From Hypomesus transpacificus (taxonomy: Eukaryota > Chordata > Actinopteri > Osmeriformes > Osmeridae), in NCBI RefSeq assembly GCF_021917145.1, contig NW_025813796.1:780781-844780 (forward strand): DNA of 64,000 nt, read 5' to 3'. Position 1 is the stretch's first letter. Each line of letters opens with the position of its first letter. This document shows, in pieces, positions 12,501 to 23,011 of this stretch. A program made the position numbers and the translations under genes. The notes below the pieces were generated by a model. The model did no database searches. It was not told where the DNA came from and saw only the letters and a list, made by a program, of their open reading frames with translations.

Positions 12501-12966
12501 ACCCCCTCGGTTGTTTTAGAGAGCTCCAGCACTCCGATTCCTTCCTCACCGTGCTTCCTGTTTCCTGTCCCCACAGGAAGCAGCCATGGCCAAACTGGCT
12601 GCGTCCGAGGCTGCCACCTTCTGTGCTCACCAGGTAAGACACGACCGTCCTCTGGCTCGGCCAATAGGATTGGATGTTTAGACCGAAAACATACCCCTGT
12701 CTATCCAGTATTTTTAGACTGTTAGTTATGCCCGTTTTCATATATCTGTTGAATGCATCTCCGACATTTCTTTACTATTCTTTCCATCAACTCTCATGTG
12801 GAATCAAAAAAAGGCCATCCAGGTTTTGGGAGGAATGGGTTATGTGACGGACATGCCAGCGGAGAGACACTACCGGGACGCTCGCATCACAGAAATCTAC
12901 GAGGGCACCAGTGAGATCCAGAGACTGGTCATCGCCGGACAGCTACTCAAGGAATACCAGCAGTAG
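9558..12966 (+). CDS. acads: short-chain acyl-CoA dehydrogenase, mitochondrial
   Basis: Flavoprotein (FAD) of the mitochondrial matrix that performs the first dehydrogenation of butyryl-CoA and similar chains in beta-oxidation, passing electrons to ETF. Exons: 9558-9585, 10349-10509, 10631-10780, 10897-11008, 11349-11500, 11651-11821, 12061-12198, 12292-12387, 12577-12633 and 12814-12966. Phases agree and give 405 residues (human 412). The N-terminus MAALFKAKK, rich in basic and hydrophobic residues, fits a transit peptide. Family blocks include [44 protein letters not shown] and [20 protein letters not shown]. The catalytic base is the Glu after IY in [12 protein letters not shown], residue 385 here, equal to Glu392 of the human precursor. 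The last intron has a poor acceptor, with an A tract just before AG. Resemblance to human ACADS is high along the whole length. Confidence 0.96.
11010..11222. repeat. compound CA / CACT microsatellite in acads intron 4
   Basis: About 210 bases of CA repeats broken by CT, with a clean block of ACTC tetranucleotides near 11108-11150. It begins immediately at the exon 4 donor and fills most of the intron before exon 5. Confidence 0.9.
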
Positions 12967-13883
12967 CATTCAGGCTGTGCTCTGGTTGGAAGTAGCCTTT
13001 CATATGGATCTAGGATCAGGCGATCTCACCACGGGTCCGAACCCTTCATCATCCAGATATTGACTAGAGATACTGTATGGGCTATCATCCAGTCCATCAA
13101 CACCAAAGGGCTATTACAGTCGGAACGGCTGGGTTCCAACACCCAGTACGTCTTTGAGTTTCCGATCTGCTGCTCTCCCTCATCCCCCCATTTGAAGAGT
13201 AACCGTGATAAAACGCCCCTTTCAAGAACATTTATTGATGTGATAAGACTAACCTGCCTTACAAACGTTCATCTTTTGCTGTGCCTGCAACCCGGATTCC
13301 TTAGATATTAGGACGACAGCTGACTTTTGCTCCGAGAATCTGGGGAAATCATCAAGTACTAAGACTTTGAAGCTGTTTCTCGCACCATCTGTTGTTTTTG
13401 TGTGTGTGTGCTGTAATACCCATTCTTACAAGAAGGGGGCAGCGATGCATCTCAGCTGCCTTTTTCCCCTTAAACATCACCAGAGCGCACACCACACTTG
13501 AAGGATGGACACTGGTTCAGGATCTACATAGATGTGTTTGAGACCAGACTGCTTTTAGGTGGATGGAGCCTTACTGTGACTCTGTCCATCTATTGCCATG
13601 TCGTAGGCGAGTGGTAGCCAAACAGCGGAGTCTAAGAACATGTCTGGTCAACTTTTGATTGCATCAAAATGGTGTAAGCCTACCAGGTTATGATCCTAAA
13701 GTTTGCGGTTTGATCCGAAGCAACGTTTAGTGCGGGAGTTTCAATCACTGTCAACTTGATCTGTTTGATTATTTAAGACTGTGCTCTGTGTAGCGCATTG
13801 TAGGACGTGAACTGCACAGTCCTGGCCTGTGCCTCAACAAACTGCTAATGTACATATTTTACAAAGTTATGAAGCAAAAGGAA

Positions 13884-13889
13884 AATAAA
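13884..13889 (+). terminator. polyadenylation signal of acads
   Basis: AATAAA about 920 bases after the acads stop codon. No earlier canonical signal is seen in the 3' UTR, so this is the probable end of the transcript. Confidence 0.7.
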
Positions 13890-14970
13890 ATCAAAAGATC
13901 TCATCTGTGAGTTGTCCCTTTATTGTAAATGAGATGAGTACTGTAGTGCACAAGCAGGGGATTGTCTTGTAGCCGTGTGCGCACTCATGGGATGAAATAG
14001 GCCCCTGCACAGTCTGGGCTTGATGTTAAACAATGAATAATTGATGTCCCAGGCAGTCATACAAAAAAGTCAAGATTCTGCTACCTGCTCGCAGAGGACA
14101 TTTTGAACTAGGGAGTCAGATGGCTGAGCGGTGAGGGAGTCGGGCTAGTAATCAGAAGATTGCTGGATCGATTCCCCGCCGTGCCAAATGACGTTGTGTC
14201 CTTGGGCAAGGCACTTCACCCTACTTGCCTCGGGGGGAATGTCCCTGTACTTACTGTAAGTCGCGCTGGATAAGAGCGTCTGCTAAATGACTAAATGTAA
14301 TGAACTCACATTGATCTCTTTGTTTGTCATTAGACATTAAACTAAGCTGCTCTGTACAGGGTGTACAACCAAGGCATCGAGGAAGTGTATGCTAACGCAA
14401 TCAGGATCTCTCATCACATCTCTTCCTCCAGTTTGGTGCTGTCGGTATTCTCTCCACAGATGATATCAGGGAGTAGACCTAATGTGTTCCCTGTCCCTGT
14501 ACAAGACTGGGTTACTGGGGCAGAGGTCACGGTGTTTGTGATTTCCACAGTACACATGCATGTGTATGGGTTTATCAGGGAGTCTGGCTTCCTTCCTGTT
14601 GATGTGTGGTGCTCTCACACGATCCTGTTTGTTTGGTGTGTTCCACTGGGCCAAGTCCTCTAACTAGGTCAAGTTTCCTGGTCTTCCTGCAGATCCTGGT
14701 CATGATACAGTGGATTGCATGCGTGCTGTTGAATTGGCCTTGCACGCTCCTACTTGCATAGTCATGTCAGAGACATGGATTTGTAAGGATTCAGACACAC
14801 ACTCAAAAGATGTTTTTCTGTGTTTTTATTTCTCTTTGGGGTGATTGTGTGCCTTTGTTAGGCCTACATTATTTTGTGTTTTACTGCTGTACAACCTATT
14901 GTCCCATGTGGGGACAAATCAAGTTTCCACTTACAACTTGAAAAAGTGTAAAAATGCTTGTACAATATTG
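13890..14970. other. acads-cldn5 intergenic region
   Basis: The two genes converge here. Apart from one full-length SINE near its start, I see no coding signal. The remainder is unique-looking sequence with no gene I recognise. Confidence 0.5.
14110..14301 (+). mobile_element. tRNA-derived SINE (V-SINE type), full-length copy 1
   Basis: A tRNA-Leu/Ser-like head (A box TGGCTGAGCGG, B box GGATCGATTCC) is followed by a central block with TGTCCTTGGGCAAGGCACTT and a 3' tail AAGAGCGTCTGCTAAATGAC. The tail resembles the end of fish L2 LINEs, which would supply reverse transcriptase. Four further plus-strand copies or fragments occur in the window. Assignment to the V-SINE group is from memory of its layout. 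Confidence 0.8.
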
Positions 14971-14976
14971 TTTATT
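14971..14976 (-). terminator. probable polyadenylation signal of cldn5
   Basis: Forward tttatt, which is AATAAA on the minus strand, about 560 bases past the claudin stop codon and just beyond the 45-bp duplication. Other usable signals may exist. Confidence 0.5.
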
Positions 14977-15009
14977 ACAAAAACGGATATACAACAATAC
15001 ATTGTGGAA

Positions 15010-15099
15010 GAAAACAATCATTTGATACACAAAAACTGCAGAGCAAATGCATTCGAAAACAATCATTTGATACACAAAAACTGCAGAGCAAATGCATTC
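15010..15099. repeat. 45-bp perfect tandem duplication
   Basis: Two adjacent copies of one 45-base unit, 15010-15054 and 15055-15099, with no differences that I can see. It lies inside the presumed cldn5 3' UTR. Identical copies suggest a recent duplication or gene conversion. Confidence 0.9.
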
Positions 15100-15536
15100 A
15101 TATGTAAATGAGTCCCTTGGATTACAATAGGAAATCACATTGGTCTGATCAGGCTACGCTACAAAGGAAGCATCTATGTGGAAACAGACAGTCTAAAAAG
15201 TACATCTGTCAGGACGTGACTATTAATAACCAGACACTGGACAGAACAATACGCCATTCAGATAGTTCACATACCACGTCATACCACTTGGGCAAGACAA
15301 TGGCCATATGTGTCCGACAGTCACAACATTATACATGAGGCATAAACAAAATGTCTATATAATAACTGTGGGAAAATGAACATCATTCAGAAGAATCTAA
15401 ATCATGCAAAAAATCTGAGTTCAGGCAACACTTTAGTTGATTCGGTAAGTCCACAAATACAAATGTAACCCATTACTTTCCGGTTCACACCGGAGAGATT
15501 TGGTCCGATTTTTGCGCACAAGTCCACTTTATCGGC

Positions 15537-16184
15537 CTACACATAATGTTTTTTATCAAATTCACCGTTGGAAGTGATGCTTTTAGTGGGAGCGTATTTG
15601 ATGGAGTAGGTGCCTCCCACATTCTCAGGACAGGAGCAACACAGCAAGGTTCCCCCGAGCAGGAGCAGGGCCGTTGCAGCCCAGCCGATGTAGATCGAAG
15701 CTCCAATCTCTCTTTTCATGGACGGTGGCACGGCAGGGTCGTAAAAGTCGACTATGATTCGGTTGGCCATCCAGCAGAGAGGAGCCAGGGCAAACAGCCC
15801 ACTGATGATGTAAATCACACCACCAGCGTTAACAACCTTGGCTTTTACTGATTCGGTTGTAAGGCAGTTGGTACACTGGGCACCTGCAATCGTTACTGTC
15901 AGCCCGGCAACCCCTAACACGGCCGAGATGACGGTGAGGGCGCGCGCCGTCTGCAGGTCTTGGGTGAGGGCAAGAACGGAATCGTGCGTCTTGCACTGCA
16001 TCTGTCCTGTGCTTTGCACCACGCAAGACATCCAGAGACCGTCCCAGATGGTCTGAGCAACGAGAATGTTTGACTCAATGAACGCAGTCACCTTCCACAT
16101 GGGAAGACCACATGCGACCATCCCCAGTAATGATCCAGCGACGCAAAACCCCAGGCCCAGATACTCCAGACACGCCGAAAGCAT
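15537..16184 (-). CDS. cldn5: claudin-5-like tight-junction protein
   Basis: Four-pass membrane protein that seals tight junctions; claudin-5 is the main claudin of vascular endothelium. It is a single-exon frame of 215 residues, close to human CLDN5 and also intronless. The claudin signature W30...GLW(49-51)...C54...C64 is complete in the first extracellular loop. Membrane segments are near residues 8-28, 82-103, 121-142 and 163-184. The YIGWAATALLL segment and the C-terminal FDKKHYV, a PDZ-binding end like YDKKNYV of human CLDN5, point to claudin-5 rather than claudin-3 or -4. Proximity to septin5 agrees, since CLDN5 and SEPT5 are neighbours on human 22q11. Which teleost copy (cldn5a or cldn5b) cannot be settled here. 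CCAAT-type sequences lie upstream near 16474 and 16505. Confidence 0.88.
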   Translation of the reverse strand: MLSACLEYLGLGFCVAGSLLGMVACGLPMWKVTAFIESNILVAQTIWDGLWMSCVVQSTGQMQCKTHDSVLALTQDLQTARALTVISAVLGVAGLTVTIAGAQCTNCLTTESVKAKVVNAGGVIYIISGLFALAPLCWMANRIIVDFYDPAVPPSMKREIGASIYIGWAATALLLLGGTLLCCSCPENVGGTYSIKYAPTKSITSNGEFDKKHYV

Positions 16185-18259
16185 GGTTTAGACTTGATGT
16201 CAACTTCTTCAGATTAAGAATTGTTATTATTAAGAATAGCAGTAGGGCTATCTTGTACAATATTACGTTTAAATGTATAGTTGTGATATCTATAATTGAC
16301 TAATAAAAAAAGGTACAAATGTCTAAGGTACAAATGCCCGGACACAACTTACTGTGCCGACGAACCGAATCGACTGTCTACGACTGGGTATCAGACTTCA
16401 CGTTTATCAGACCAGAGAGCACTAGACTGACTCCACACTTGCACACACATGTCAAAACAAATCTGAAACTATGAACCAATAAGCGCCAGGCGCGTCTCTG
16501 GCTCAGCCAATGAGGAGTTGGAGGAGAGGCAGAGAGCGGCACATTGGCAGCCATGAGTAGCAGCAGTGATTAAATCAATGACTAGTTTTTTTTTGCGGTA
16601 ATAAGAACAAATTAATTGTGACCTAGAAGAAACTGCAAGAAAGAGGTGTTTGGCACAGTGGTATAGAGTTCTATCGCGGAGGATATAAGGAATATTTAAG
16701 GAATGTAGATAAATAACGGTGTTTTTTCTCTGTTTCACTCTAGAGTCGAAAAGGCTCGATACCATCCAATAATGAAGCGATTTACAGCAATCCATTAGCC
16801 GGTTTTAGGAAGTTACTATATGGCTAATAAGAAACCTCTCAAACACACACACATACACACTCAAACTCAAACACGTGCACACACAGGATAAACTGCATTG
16901 CAACGGATAGTGAATGTTTTGAAACGCTTTATTGTGTTCAGGTTGTGTTGTTGAAATGTTCCTTTAAATCTGTCCCATTTATCCGATGTTCGACTAAGAT
17001 CAGACATGTTTTTTTCCCAAGTAGACGGTAGAATATTGCACGCTCAGCCTTGTGTGTACTTCTAAACTGTATGTGAGAAGAAGAAAGAAAGAGATGTATA
17101 AACAACTACCATATTCTTCATTAGAAGTATGGGTTATTTACAGTTGGCCCGTTTAAGTTTCAAAAGTAATCATCCCTTGGCGAATGTGAAACCAAACTGC
17201 TAGATGGGTACTCCAAAAGGAGGGAAATGGCGTGTGCGTGTGCGCATCTGTGTGTGCAAGTTGAGGGCCACTCAACAGTGTTTACTCGAAAGAAAAGTGA
17301 TGCATGCTGATAATAATTTGGGCCACACCTAATTCCTCTATTACCATGTGGGAACGTTCCTGTGGAAGTCTCAAGCAGTCAATCCCTCTTCCACAAGTAG
17401 ACTCCGTCTCCTTAGAGGGCCGTTGATCGGGCTTGAAGGTACCCAGAGGGGGGGTTCCGCCCCTCACACTAGCTTGTTTCGACGCAGCCATGTCCAGCAA
17501 ACATAAACAGGGCGGAGGGAAATCTGGGATGCTCTGATAATGGCTCATAAATTATTTTCGCTAAACAGGCACAGAGGCTTTGACGTTAATGGTGACGGAG
17601 ACATGACCAGGAAAAAAAAAACAGTTTCTCAAAGCCAGAGAAGTGATCGAGACCAAGGAACTGTTTGTAAGAGAGATAATTGTGGCAGTTCCTTGATGGT
17701 TTTTGTCATGAAATTCTATATTCAGGTCACAATGCTAATAATCATAGGTATAGTTTTCGATAATCTTTTTGCAAAATGATTTGCCTTTCACTTTTGCTAA
17801 GATTGTTATTCGATGGGTTGTATTCAATGACATGTAACAACATGTATTTTATAAAGATTTTGGCTTTAACATGCTGACGAAAAGCACATTTCTTAAAGAA
17901 AACTCAATCAACCATCGTCCTTTAGGAAAGTTTGTTTATCGGACAGAGTGTGTTGGATCGCTTAAACCAAGAGCCTAAACACTCCCAAGACAATAGTCAA
18001 TAGATTTCAACTCTGCTTTGTGTGAGGTGGGGATGGGGAGGTGACCAGGTGTTTCCTATTCAGCCACGGTATGTGTGACTGAGCGCGTGTGCACAGGCAC
18101 ACACACTTAGTGTTCACGTGGCAGGTGCTTGTAAGCCCTGTAGACTGGCATCTATGCTGGAGGGTGGTGTATGGATTGGAAGGTAGACCCATGTCATTTT
18201 CAAGGCTGTGAACTTGCCGGCCAGCGAGGGGAGAGGGGGAAAATATTGTCACGCAATAG

Positions 18260-18335
18260 AGATGATTAATTCCTTGTCTGTGCGAACTTTCATGGCGATT
18301 AAAGCCCTTTCTGATTTCCGATTCTGACGATGAAA
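18260..18335 (+). mobile_element. non-LTR retroelement 3' end fragment
   Basis: The segment with gtgcgaactttcatggcgat, then an ATTAAA-like signal and ttctgatttccgattctg, matches the copy at 25195-25275. Such ATTCTG-repeat tails mark the 3' ends of certain fish non-LTR elements. Only the last part is present. Confidence 0.5.
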
Positions 18336-19813
18336 GTGTTGAGCTTTCTAAGCTTCTTGCTTTTGGTCTTTTTGACTCGATTCTCTAGTGTGTTCGGTCA
18401 AGTGTGGCTCAGTCATAATTGAAAGGAGTGAAGCAAGGTGGTTGTGGTGGTGGTGGTGGTGGTGGGGGGGAGGACTGAAAGGAAGGAGAATTGCAAGGAT
18501 GTCCTGTCTCTTATAACTTCCCTGTCCTGGCCATTGTTCTCTGTGAACCCCCTTCCCCTCCCCAACGCATTTCTTCTCCACGTCAACTCTTTATTATTCT
18601 CACACTGACACACCAGCTACTGTATGGGTCTGCCACTTGCTTCTTGTGTTTGATGCCTTCCTGAGGCCTCTTTTCTGGGAGTCAGCACGACCTCTGGCCA
18701 CAGGTGACCTCCGCAGTCAACACATCGACGTCGCAAAGATTGTCAGAGAGACTGGGGGAGAGAAAACATGATATATTCCTGTTGTCTATAAGATGGGTAG
18801 AGTATGGTTTGATGGACTCATGTGTCATCATGCTGTGCGAGATAACTGGCCTGCCGGTTAGTCAGGGTGAGGGGGTTTCCGGCCATAGCTGGACATGATG
18901 AGTCATGGTGTAGGAGCTGAGATGTGTCACCGCTCACTTTGGGCTCATTTTGGTTTTAGGGCCTTAACTGATTGGATCTGCTGATCTCACTAATCCTATT
19001 AACTTGCCCAACCTTGCTGCCCAAATGTGTGCGCCATGGCCTCTTTCCTCTGTACTCTCCCTGTGACTCCTCCACGCGTCCTCAGCTGGTGTGGGTCCCG
19101 CTTGTGGAAGCGCAGAGAGTGTGTACCGTAGGCCGAGAGTAGGACAGGGGAGAGGAGGCCACAGTTCAGGATTGAGACGCTGCCAGGGGCCGCTGTGTGA
19201 TTCTGATGGTGGTGAAGCCAGCTGGAGTCACACTGTCTTTTTCCTCGGGGTTTATCCCACTGGAGACAGACGGGGCACATTGTTTACATTGCTGTGTATT
19301 TATAGGTGTTTTTTTCGGGCATGTTTTTTTGCTGTTGATGGTATCAGCTGGACAAGTGTTGTGACTCATCTTGATAAGATGACCTTGCCCAACTGCCAAA
19401 GCAAAGTCGGGTGGCACAGTTCTGGACAGGTGTGGACGTTGTAGGGGTAAAATCCAAACTTTATCTCGTCATCCTAGATCCTAGAGTGGATTCATCTTTC
19501 TTTTTCTGGTCTGAAGGGGACACATCTGTGAGTCAGCTCTCTCAGTGAGTCTTGAGAGTCAAATAACTCTTCTGGTCTCCTCTTGTTGTTTTTACATGTG
19601 CTTGTTTTGATTTCCGGGACCATTTCGGCCTTATCTCTACATTCAGCCCATTTCCTCCTTGGAACAACACTATTTCCTGTTGTCATTAAGAGCAATCAGG
19701 GAGATAACAGAGTGACTTCAAGACTGTCTTTCTCTCGCCCTCTTCTCTCCCTGTCTCTTTCTCCCTGCAATTAAGCAAGATAAAACGTCACACAGTAAAG
19801 ATACTATACATAC

Positions 19814-19992
19814 GGGAGTCAGATGGCTAAGTGGTGAGGGAGTCAGGCTAGTAATCAGAAGGTTGCCGGATCGATTCCCCACCGTGCCAAATGACGTTGT
19901 GTCCTTGGGCAAGGCATTTCACCCTACTTGCCTCGGGGGGAATGTCCCTGTACTTACTGTAAGTCGCTCTGGATAAGAGCGTTTGCTAAATG
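19814..19992 (+). mobile_element. tRNA-derived SINE, full-length copy 2
   Basis: Same family as the element at 14110, including the tRNA-like head (TGGCTAAGTGG, GGATCGATTCC), the TTGGGCAAGGCA core and the GATAAGAGCGTTTGCTAAATG tail. It is inserted in plus orientation between cldn5 and septin5. Confidence 0.8.
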
Positions 19993-21347
19993 TACACTCA
20001 CACCATTTTGAAAACAAGATGCAAAAGGTTCTTCCTTTGCTGAATGTCGTGAAAAGAACAACACGCCACCAACTTTCTCTTTTTCTATCAGTCTGCGCTC
20101 GAAAAAATCAACGTTTTCCGGCTTTGCCCGCCCCTGTCTTCTCCCTCAATTGTTTCCCTGCGGAGGGGAAAAGGAGAAACATCTTGTTCGGAACACAGCG
20201 TTCCTTCTGTGATTTAGTGTTCTCTATAGGGAGCCACGGAGGAGTCCGTGTGAGGGGCCATTGTGTGGGTGTGGACCCTCCAACCAGTTCTCTCATATCC
20301 TGGCTGAAGTCATCATGTGACCCTGTGCGACACCTCTGTGCGTGGGGATCAACAGGCGGGCCACACTCAAATCCACGCGCGGGTCGCGGTGTGCGCAGCA
20401 GACCCACACTCATACACGCACGGCCACGCTCGCTCACTCCATACTGAGAGATAAACCCTTACATCTAAACAAGACATTTAGTCCGACGAGTCCATTGAGA
20501 TTGTACTCTGGGTCTGAGGGAATGTTAAATATCCTTGTTAGTACAGAGGACTCATCTCCAGTTACATCGCAGTTATGTACTGGACAAGCAAAAGCGTGCT
20601 AGTATAGCTCGTCAATATCATGCGCTGACTGAAGAAGCAAACTGAGCCATGTGCTCCAGGGTTGTTGCTTCTGGCTGATGTCCATGCTTCCGTCATTACA
20701 CTGAGGTCACGTCCACCTCCTGGTCATTAGCAGGTCTGAGAGAACAATAACTGCTGGCCTTGTAAGAATATAAAAAGGAAATAATGCGCAGGACTTGACC
20801 TGGATTGATCGCGTCGGTAAAAACGTTCAGTGTAAGGGTGGTGATATTGTTCATTCGAGAATTACGATTGTGGCATTGCTGTGGAGATGTATTGGTGTGA
20901 CAGAATGTTCCAGACCTCCCTTGGGGGTGAAGCAGAGATTTAGGTTGGATAAGATAAGAGTCAGCAGGGGAAATCGAGAAGTAGAAAAGAAGATGTGGAC
21001 CCCAGACATCTCTGTGTGAGTAGAGAACGTTGTCCCTCCTGAGCTGAACACTGGATATCCACGAGGCTCAAGTCATGATGGAAACATGGGAAAAGAGTGT
21101 CGCTGTGGCCTTGGGGAGTGGGGTCAAGAATGTTTGGGTGGCCAGTGTGTGTGTGGGGGGTGGGGGGGTGAGGGGCTTGGGGGGGGGGGGGAGTGCAGCT
21201 GGGAACTCATTGTCAGAACCTGTACTGACGCTGGTGTGAAAGCACAGGAAACAAGTCAGTCATGGCCACCCTGCCTCTGCCCTGGTCCTGTGTTCCCATC
21301 ATTGTTCCCTTCCCCTCCACAGGTACGTGTCAGCCCTGCAGGATGTG

Positions 21348-21367
21348 GGCTCTCTCTCTCTCTCTCC

Positions 21368-21410
<43 letters not shown>

Positions 21411-21416
21411 CCTCTC

Positions 21417-21468
<52 letters not shown>

Positions 21469-21482
21469 CCCCCCCCCCCCTT
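21348..21482. repeat. CT microsatellite with poly-C end
   Basis: About 120 bases of CT repeats with occasional CCCT and TTTCT interruptions, ending in a run of C. Confidence 0.95.
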
Positions 21483-21746
21483 TCACTCTTCATTGCTGTA
21501 GTTCCCTCTCTCCCTCTCTCTATCTTCCTCTCACTCTCTCTTTCTCTCTTTCTAACCCATCTGGTAGCTCTTTCCTTTTATTTGTTGCTCTTCGATGTCA
21601 TGTGATTGTTCCTTCATGCCACTGTGTTCCTCTCTGGGAAGGGTCTTTACAATGGACCTCACAGAACTCATGCATGAGTGCAACACAGGACACAACTGAT
21701 AATGACCGACCCGTTTCTCTGCTGATGTCTGCAAAGTGATGGATCC

Positions 21747-21912
21747 ATTGTTTGGTAAATAACGTTGTGTCCTTGGGCAAGGCACTTCACCCTACTTGCC
21801 TCGGGAGAATGTCCCTGTACTTACTGTAAGTCGCTCTGGACAAGAGTGTCGGCTAAATTAACATTTACATTTATTCATTTAGCAGACGCTTTTACCCAAA
21901 GCGACTTCCAAG
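21747..21912. mobile_element. tail-to-tail pair of SINE/L2-type tails
   Basis: A 5'-truncated plus-strand SINE (about 21747-21859: core TTGGGCAAGGCACTTCACC, tail GACAAGAGTGTCGGCTAAAT) directly abuts a reverse-oriented L2-type tail (about 21868-21912, forward catttagcagacgcttttac). The left element lacks its tRNA-like head. The two tails form an imperfect inverted repeat. Confidence 0.7.
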
Positions 21913-23011
21913 AGAGAGCTTTAAAAAGTGCATAGGTCACTGATAATAACAACAAGATTGCGGGTAGCAAAAACATGAAGCAGATATTGTGTATATGTGC
22001 TTCATGTGTATATTGTGTATATATACAATTAAACAACATGAACCGCTTTGAGTGCAAGTGTACCTGTAGAAAAGCAAGCAACAGTAAAAAATATTTCACA
22101 GCGAGTACAACAAATTAAATCAGTTACCACTAACCAATAAGAGCAACAAGTCTCTAAACAAGAGTCATTGTGATCCTTGAGGAAAATGACTACATATAAA
22201 TGTAAATATACACCAGGAAACATTTGCCAATAACCAAGGCACGGCAAAAACCATGCTGCCACGTGAGGCGCCAAAGGGTTTAGAGACTCAGCAGTTTGCT
22301 AACAGTTCCTGATAAACTGTGATTATAATTTACACATTTTCTTCCAAAACGCAGACTAATTTCCCAGCAGGCTATCTATATTTAGATGTGTGGGGGAATG
22401 TGTGAGAGCACCAGTCACAATCACCACTGTAGGACCACACTGCTTAGTGGGGCCTAATGGCGGACTGTGATGGCTTTGATGTTTTAGATAATGTGCTGTG
22501 GTTCCCTGGGGAGCAGAAAGGGGCAAAGACAGACCGACATTTAATGACGTGGTTTAGATAAAATACCTTCTTGTCAGCAGGTTTCCTATGGTATAGCAGC
22601 CCTTGGTTGATGCTGCACAGTGTAGACACGCAACATATAGGACAGAGAATGCCATGGCATACATTCCTTCTCGGGGGGCTATGTCCAACCTATACGGTTC
22701 CCAAACGCTCTATAAAGGTCCAAAACGACCCGCCTGTTTTAAAGTGAAATAAGGCTGCCACCTTGTGGGGGTATCAGGGACGACACTCCAACTCCTCCAC
22801 AACATTGTCCGAATCAGCTTTTATTTTTATATTTGTCTGCATTATTTAAAAAGATAGATCGTTAGCGAAGCATTTCAATTGGCCATATCTTTTAATGAAT
22901 TCTAGTTTATACTACAATCATTTATTAATTATGTGAAATTGCTCGTGTACGACACATTCAACTGGAGCGCGCAAGTACGTGAACGAATCCAGCTGTTTTC
23001 CGGCGGCCAAG

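Larger units (their letters stand above)
16185..23011. other. cldn5-septin5 intergenic region
   Basis: About 6.8 kb between divergent genes. It holds a LINE tail, SINE copies, a long CT microsatellite and G/C homopolymers, listed separately. I see no exon with a recognisable protein. Upstream of septin5 a TATAAA occurs at 22711-22716, about 300 bases before the start codon; it may be chance. Some stretches (for example 17280-17560) look unique enough to include enhancers, but I cannot support this from one sequence. Confidence 0.5.

Noticed and set aside
17540-17779. Open frame with DVNGDGDMT resembling an EF-hand loop
   Set aside because: The match is a few residues, the rest of the frame is unlike any calcium-binding protein, and there are no flanking exons of such a gene.
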